Of a stretch of 64,000 bases of DNA, positions 57,515-64,000 are shown piece by piece. The notes beneath the pieces were generated by a model. It was not told where the DNA came from and searched no databases. It saw only the letters and a list, made by a program, of their open reading frames with translations. The DNA is from Lytechinus variegatus (lineage: Eukaryota; Echinodermata; Echinoidea; Temnopleuroida; Toxopneustidae): NCBI RefSeq assembly GCF_018143015.1, contig NC_054741.1, positions 19,525,736 to 19,589,735 of the forward strand, given 5' to 3'. The stretch's first letter is position 1, and every line of letters starts with the position of its first letter. The position numbers and the translations under genes are program-made.

Positions 57515-58285
57515 AGGTATGATCAAAGCACAGAGAATATTTGAACATGTTGAAGTAAGCAAGTTAATACATAAGAAAAAGGGGTCGTTTCTGAATTTAA
57601 CACGAATTCACCCCCATATTAAAGATTCCGCAGAGATTCTGAAGAGATCGCAGCAACTCTTAAATTCTTAGAATAAGTCTCTAAATAATGAAATGTGAAA
57701 ATGAAGCTGTAAAAAAGAAGCAGCATGCACTTCAAGAACTATACAACTCTGACAAAACATGACGCTTATAGCGAATACCATTAGTCACATCAAAGAGGCA
57801 ATGAATATGTACACCAGAGTAGTAAATAACTGGATAAATATATTCCATCCGTGGATAGTAATCGTATTCACAAAATGTAGAATGTTGATACATCAAAATA
57901 CAAAATACCATGAATAGAATAATTCATATATTAGCACATCTGTGGAATATATTAACTCTTGTATAATATACACTACCACATCGACACACTTTAAAGACTT
58001 TTTTTCTTTTAAAGCCTGTCCTTGGCAATGTTATATAGACAGTGCGTTGCATTAAAGCGTTACCATGGCTACAATTCGAATTCACACTCAAAACGGCATT
58101 ATTATAACATATAAACTAAAGCTGGTATAACGAAGAAGTCATTGTATACATTCAACCCACATTCATAAAACATTGATGAGTGATACATTTGCAACAAATG
58201 AGTCAAATGCTAAATTCGAATTTTGATTCTGTTGAAGATATATCGCTCTGCGTTAAAGTGATAGGTACGTGTCTGTACTTATGAT
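57515..58285. other. AT-rich non-coding stretch
   Basis: No gene or repeat is recognised. Confidence 0.45.
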
Positions 58286-58289
58286 GTCA

Positions 58290-58780
58290 ATGTTAGAAGA
58301 AGATGAAGAAGAGGAGGAGGAAGAAGAAGAGGAGGCAAGAAGAAGAAAAGAGGAGGAAGAAGAAGAGGAAGAGAAGAAGAAGGATAAGAGGAGGAAGAAG
58401 AAGAAAAAAGGAAAAAGGAGAGGAAGAAGGAAAAAGAAAGAAGAACATAGAAGAAAAGAAGAAGGAAAATAATAGGAAGAAGGAAAAGAATAGGAAGAGT
58501 AACCATCATCCGTGAAAGTACAGTCCACAGGAATGGAATATATTCGTACATGGAGAATTGTGCAGGAGCATGTATATGTACAGTGCCGTGGAAGAAAAAG
58601 AAGAAGAAAAAAAGAAGAAGAAAAAGAAGAAAAAAAAATGAAGAAGAGGAAAAGGAAGAAGAGATGAAGAAGAAGAGGAGGAGGAGGAAGAAAAGGAGGA
58701 GGAGGAGGAAGAAGAAAAATGGGCAAAATAAGAAATTGGAGAAGAAGAAAACGAAAAGAAAAGGTAGAAGGGAGGAGATA
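58290..58780. repeat. GA-rich microsatellite
   Basis: GAAGAAGAGGAGG-type purine sequence runs for about 490 bases, broken near 58500-58590 by ordinary sequence. It generates Glu/Lys/Arg ORFs on the plus strand and Ser/Phe/Leu ORFs on the minus strand, none of them genes. Confidence 0.9.
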
Positions 58781-58789
58781 CTACGCAGA

Positions 58790-61290
58790 CCATAACACTG
58801 CCCAAAGACTATGCTCGTATAAAATTTCTAACCAAATTTTTGACGCCATCATTCCGACACAAATTACTGAGATGAGAAAGTATATTCAAACAAAGGTTTA
58901 TACCTTACTATAGACAATTTTTAAAAATTAAGGCTCTGTGCAAAACGACTCGGCGATACTTTCTTTGGATGTAAGGTAGTTTAGGCCAATATATTCTATA
59001 CGGAATTTTAATCCGTAAAGATGAAACTAAACATTGCAAGTTGATAGCAACTACAGTACCTATGTTGACATCATATAATTATAATATATAGATGTGACGA
59101 GACTGCACGAAACTCGGTAAACATCTGACACACATTTCTCATTTTCAACTTTGAAACGATCATAATGATGATTGGTGTGATGATCAAAAGATATATCTAT
59201 GACGATTCACATTTGATAGTAGAAGACAAGGTATTGGAGTATTTTCAATCTGCTCAATTTCCTCACAAATTAAAGCCCAAACAATCCAGCCGAACACCTG
59301 GTAAAAATAAAAACAAAATCATTTTGAAGAATACCGCTCCCGGCTTATTCATGACAACACTAATCACGTGCATTTTGATATCATTCAACGCATTTTTGAA
59401 ATGCTATTTATTCTCAAACGGTGCAGAGATTAGAACCCTAGCATACTTTCAAACACCGATATGAATATGAAAAACAATGAGAGAAATAAAGGAAATAAAT
59501 ATATTTTCACCACTTTGACTGACGTTTCATACACCAATATAGAGACAAAAAAAAAACCTACAGCTGAACCGGCCTGCAATACTGACCATGTATACAATAT
59601 ACAGCATCATATTTATTGTACCTGTTATACCATATTACTTTCAGAAAGTCGAATACAGTGCGCTAGAAGACTTCTTTGTATCTTGCCATATCAATACGAG
59701 TTTCGTTTTTGTTTTGAGACTGCGACGTCAGAATTTCGGAGATCCAAGTTTGGCGGGTGATATCTGGAATATGGATTCGTTTTTTCATGTGACGTCTAAC
59801 ATGGATAATGCAACATAATCTACTTACAAAGTTCAGTGTTTTTTTATATTCATATTCGAAGTACTTTTTAATCTTCTGTTTTTTAGACATGAATCCATCT
59901 AAACATGCTAAAACTAAAACCCGGATTGAGTGAGAAAACAGAAACAGAATCAGAGTACGGATAGTATAGTGTTTGATGGATTCAAATGGATTTATCCGAA
60001 TTATTATACATATTTTCCAAAGTCAGTACCTCATCCTTTCGATCATTATTGGAGACACTGACAACCGATTGATAATAAATACGTTAAAAAATTAGGGCCT
60101 ATCTGGGTGATCTATAAGTTTGAAATCAATATGAATTTTAAATGAAGATTGAAATACGTCTCATCGTATTAACGCGAATGCATTGATCATCTTCGACAAT
60201 AAAATGGGAATGTTATTAACGTTGACGCCATATTTCAGATTGAAATGTTTTATGAAAAATCACTCGTTCTCACTCTCTGGACCTGGGTCGAAACTTGAAC
60301 TGCAGAAGGTTGAACGCATAATTTCTCACCATTTCCTCGACTTGTAGCTTCAAGCATCATTTTCAATTAATTGCCCAGCCAAATTGAAATATTCGTTTAC
60401 AGAAGGTGCGCACCCACTTCTCTACACGAATATTCGATTTGGTGCATCATTAAGAATAGGAATCAAATCTAGAGCCACGATGTTATGCTCTTCAGGATTG
60501 ATTTTACGTAATCGTACAATTTTAGTCACATCCTTTTTTTGTACAGGGAGGGGTAGTAGAAAGAAATGTCGGCATATTTCATTTGCATTTTGGCAAGATG
60601 ATTTAGCATTATCGTCAACTATATTTTTAGGTTCAAAACTGATTCAATCGCCAAAATAGATAGACTGATCAAAGGACTATAACTAATCAAATTTCTTGAG
60701 TGCGAGAACATTATCTCCTCAAGATTTAAAATTTGATAACTTTTCAATCTGGTACAATTCTTCTTCTGAATATTAAGATTGGTCCGATTCGTTCAGTTCA
60801 TATCATTTCTGATCATTCTCATACATCTACAATTCCCCATCGAAATTATACCCTTTTTGGTTCAATTGTTTTTCATAAACAACTTTAGATCTCACTCAAA
60901 AATCATAATTGGCTACCTAGTGCCTTTGGTGCATTCTTAATGTCAACAATCCACGGAAATACTAATGCGTTACCAACGGGACCACCCTAATCGTGTCTTC
61001 ATTATCGGCGTTCCTCAAATGAAAATCAACACAAATTATCTAGCCTAAGTTTGTTTGATGAGACAATATTAAATAAACCCACGTTCATGACCCTTACTTT
61101 CAGGATTGTACTCATAATCACACGAGAGAGTAATCATCCATTAGTTGATAGAGTAAATATCTAACCCCTGTCCTTCTTCAGTTCATGAATATGAAGTGAA
61201 TTTCTATGAACTGAACGGGTTTTGGCACCCTTTATCTTGACTACATGACTTCTCCAACTCGTTACCCGTCAGTAGTTTGGTCTTTTGATG
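58790..61290. other. AT-rich stretch; possible 3' UTR of the minus-strand gene
   Basis: No coding exon is recognised. The gene ending at 61296 reads toward this region, so part of it may be its 3' untranslated sequence. Several TTTATT (AATAAA on the minus strand) occur but none can be singled out. Confidence 0.35.
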
Positions 61291-61295
61291 ACCCC

Positions 61296-62550
61296 TTACG
61301 GGTCTCCCTGATTACCAACAGCCTCTTCAGCGCCGTTTTCCACCCCGCCTTCTTCCTCTTCCTCCTCCTCATCCCCTTCATCTACCACATCACCAGAAGC
61401 TCCGCCATCATTCTCCTCTTCATCCTCCTCGTCATTCTCATCCTCTTCCTCTTCTTCTTCGGCTTTTTCCTCGTCCGATTCGGGCGTACCCGAAGTCTCG
61501 CCCGACTCGCCGCTGGTATTCGGGTCGCTTCGGCTGCTTGCCGTCATGCCTTCGGAAGGTTCTACTCGGCTTTCAGGCAGCCAATAGTGTACCGTGCTGT
61601 CTATCACGTGACGAAAGTGCCTCATGACACGGTTTCCAATGGACTCGTATGGCTCAGCCATGATCTGCAAAAATACATATATATTTTTTTCTTAATGATA
61701 CAACATAAGAAATACATACATACAGAGATTTTTCATATGAGAGCAAAGTATATCAGTATTAACTGGAACTCTTTCGGTTTCTAATTAGTGGCGTAAAGAT
61801 GAAAAAATCACGACAAAGAAAAATTATATTATTCTTTGAAAAATTAGTCAAAATCTATCACAAAATTTGATTTTTTACAATAAAAAATGTTGAAATGTTT
61901 GCTCGCTCACTCGCAACTTCTTTTAAATTTTTGTCCAATACGTAAAATCTGACTCTCTTAATTTTTTTTGCTCGTTACGCCACTACGTAGCATCCAAACT
62001 AAATCTAACTTTGACAAAACCATGTAATTTCTGTTGTTTAGGGATCCGAGGATCTGAATTTAAATCTCTCAAACAAAATAATACTAATATAACCAATCTG
62101 TAAAGACGTTTCATTTAGAACCAACTGAGTATGATATGATAATTGCTTGCTGTAAATATGTAAACTGAAAAATCATTTTATATTGTACAGTGTACAAAAA
62201 TACTTAAGTTTGCGACGAAATTATCAGTTATAAAAATATTATTCTCTTTAAATTGATATTCAAATGTTCTCGGGAAGAATGTATACAGTAAATACAATAT
62301 TCAGTTCTTGTTTTGAAAATATGTAAACAAACGAACAAAAAACATATAGTAAAGGAGAAAAATAGCTGATTTTGTGTTACCTCAATTTCAACCTCATGAT
62401 TGCCTATGACTAGCATTGCTTTGTAGAGTTGCTTCTCGACGGTGGTATGAACTCCTCTGCTCTGGATTGTACCGATTAGTTCCAGATCTAACCGGTTTAA
62501 AATCTCTTGACGCGCCGTCACTACGTCACTCCCAGAATCGACCATGAAAA
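61296..62550 (-). CDS. Last two exons of a retropepsin-like aspartic protease gene (partial)
   Basis: Exon 62381-62550 (acceptor AATTGAAG, donor GAGGTAACA) and terminal exon 61296-61664 (acceptor TTTTTGCAG) join in phase 0. The first encodes FMVDSGSDVVTARQEILNRL and then LIGTIQSRGVH; DSG is the catalytic Asp-Ser/Thr-Gly of retropepsin-fold proteases, preceded by the expected hydrophobic strand. The second gives MAEPYESIGNRVMRHFRHVI, where ESIGNRVMRHF sits at the position of the family's hydrophobic-Gly motif (ILGxDxL-like) with a following Ile-Asp. After it comes WLPESRVEPSEG, then a Glu/Asp-rich tail of about 65 residues to the stop at 61296-61298. Human relatives of the fold include DDI1/2, ASPRV1 and NRIP3; I cannot name the orthologue. 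Upstream exons lie beyond 62550, probably outside the window. Introns and intact frames indicate a host gene. Confidence 0.7.
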
Positions 62551-62674
62551 CTTCAATTGAAAAAGTATATAGAAGAATTTGTTCAAGAAATTAGTCACAC
62601 TGATATCAGTGGTCATTCGGTGGATTTACCAATAACAACATGATATTATTTACTGCGCCAATGTCCAATGCGGT

Positions 62675-63051
62675 TACATTTCGTAATTCCGAAGGTTCTT
62701 TATTCCGAAACACGTAAATTGCCTATACCTCGATGTTCGTTAATCCGAAAACGTTAAAGGGTTCGTTAATCTGAACATTTGTGGCGTTATTCCGAAGGTT
62801 CGATAATCCGAAAACAAAATAAGGTTCGATGTTCCGAAGGTTCCTTAATCTGAAAATGAAATAAGGTTCGTTAGTCCGAAAACGAAACAACGTTCGTTAT
62901 TCATTTCGTTTTCGGACTAACGAACCTTCGGAATTACGAACCTCGTTTCGTTTTCGGACTAACGAACCTTCGAAATTACGAACCTTCGGAAATACGAACC
63001 TTCTGAATATCCGAACCATCGGAATAACGTAGCTTCGGAATTACGAATGTA
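62675..63051. mobile_element. Repeat-built palindromic MITE with TTCCGAA motifs
   Basis: The ends TACATTTCGTAATTCCGAAG and CTTCGGAATTACGAATGTA pair, and TGCGGT flanks both sides (62669-62674, 63052-63057). Inside, TTCGTTAATCCGAAAACG-type units and their inverses repeat more than ten times around a centre near 62895. It lies just upstream (minus-strand sense) of the retropepsin-like exon, presumably in an intron. Confidence 0.8.
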
Positions 63052-63059
63052 TGCGGTCC

Positions 63060-64000
63060 AATGCTGGCAATGAAAATGATTTTATTTACCCATGTCACCC
63101 TAATTCGGGCATTGGGGACACTATCATTGAACATTTAACATGATACATATTCAAAGTAATTTCATAAACAATTATACTTTCGAAGTATTTACACATATAT
63201 ATACAATCACATATTTACAGAGTAATGGAATAAATACTACATTAGAGACGTAACGGTATAGTGAAAGGAATACTGTGTCTCTAAATCAATTGGTGAGAGA
63301 AGGGAGAGAGACAGAAAGAAAAATAAGAAAATAAAGAAGGATAGATAGATAGATAGACAGACAGACAGATAGACGAATGAAAGCATGTTATAGGATTGAA
63401 AGAGTTGGAACTGCAATGCAAAGGCACCGATATGTGAATATAACGTGAATATATATTTCTGATATAAAAATGAATCACAAAATTGATTTTAAAAAGTTAG
63501 AGAGAAGTCTAATTTCCCTTTACCTAATGATTGTTTATTAACAAATATACATGAACGTGTGTTCAAAAATAAAATGTTGACAAAAATATTTTATTCATTT
63601 ATTAAACTTATCCATTATAATGCTGCAAAATTTTGATAAATTTATCAATTTCGACATTTTGGAAGAATTGAAAAGCTTAAACACTTTCAATGCATTTGAA
63701 CGGCTTGTATATAGGAACCATCAATATATTTGTTTCTTGCTTTTGTCGCAATGCGCTAAATTGACGCCTGTTGCCGTGGTATACGCTATATCATTCATGA
63801 GTCCACTGTTTTTAATTTTAATGAGTCCATTCTCCTTTTCCCCATTATTTTCATTTTCATTTTTCATTTATTGGTTTCTGCAACACTTTTTCATGAACAT
63901 ATTAACAAAGAAAATACAATAATAATATACATATAACTGACAAGCAAAACATACAAAAAAATAATGCATTTTCTATTAAAACATCGATTATTAGAAGGTT
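63060..64000. other. AT-rich stretch to the window end
   Basis: A GATA/GACA microsatellite lies at 63341-63372. The plus ORF 63620-63922 is Phe/Leu/Ser-rich and AT-driven with no family resemblance. If the minus-strand protease gene extends upstream, its exons were not recognised here. Confidence 0.4.

Noticed and set aside
58253-58805. Long Glu/Lys-rich and Ser/Phe-rich ORFs on both strands
   Set aside because: They are translations of a GA microsatellite.
61245-61784. Plus-strand 179-codon hydrophobic ORF
   Set aside because: It is antisense to the acidic tail of the retropepsin-like terminal exon, whose splice sites and domain support the minus strand.
1-64000. CRISPR arrays, rRNA, bacterial operons, or capsid/envelope-bearing elements
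   Set aside because: No direct-repeat/spacer array, rRNA segment, operon or coding capsid, envelope, integrase or LTR pair was recognised; the repeats seen are non-coding DNA transposons, SINEs and one LINE fragment.

Overview
The window looks like animal nuclear DNA, AT-rich and intron-containing, most likely from an echinoderm (probably a sea urchin). The grounds are short exons in long introns, vertebrate-like ciliary and solute-carrier genes, and a very dense population of short non-autonomous DNA transposons. These include a foldback palindrome that resembles the TU foldback elements described from sea urchins. No operons or bacterial, viral or CRISPR features are present. The species assignment is inference from style, not from a marker gene.

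Four genes can be read. Two tandem, same-strand SLC52A-type riboflavin transporters lie at 21855-23974 and 39351-41202, each with a final intron at the same codon position and phase. A six-exon gene at 44595-50386 encodes a 386-residue protein that resembles the sperm axoneme protein SPATA48/SPMIP7; its upstream region carries a perfect NRF1-type site and two CRE-like sites. On the minus strand, 61296-62550 holds the last two exons of a gene with a retropepsin-like aspartic protease domain and a long acidic C-terminal tail. A further exon-like ORF (21352-21586) sits just upstream of the first transporter and is unidentified.

The rest is mostly repeats. From 1 to 3.4 kb a 15-base motif is scattered in both orientations. 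3777-6582 is a 2.8-kb near-perfect palindrome whose right arm carries a later insertion with an 8-bp target duplication; the left arm preserves the uninterrupted site. 7-21 kb is a patchwork of palindromic TTAA-flanked elements, G/C-run-ended elements, nested SINE and MITE insertions, and a decayed LINE. 23-43 kb holds more of the same around the transporters. One TTAA element ends 25 bases before a coding exon of the axonemal gene. 52-61 kb is AT-rich and poor in recognisable repeats and genes.

The genes show no shared pathway: two membrane vitamin transporters, one probable flagellar structural protein and one protease-like protein. The most informative features are the repeat structures (natural empty site, nested insertions, insertion next to a splice acceptor), the retropepsin-like gene, and the unexplained exon upstream of the first transporter.
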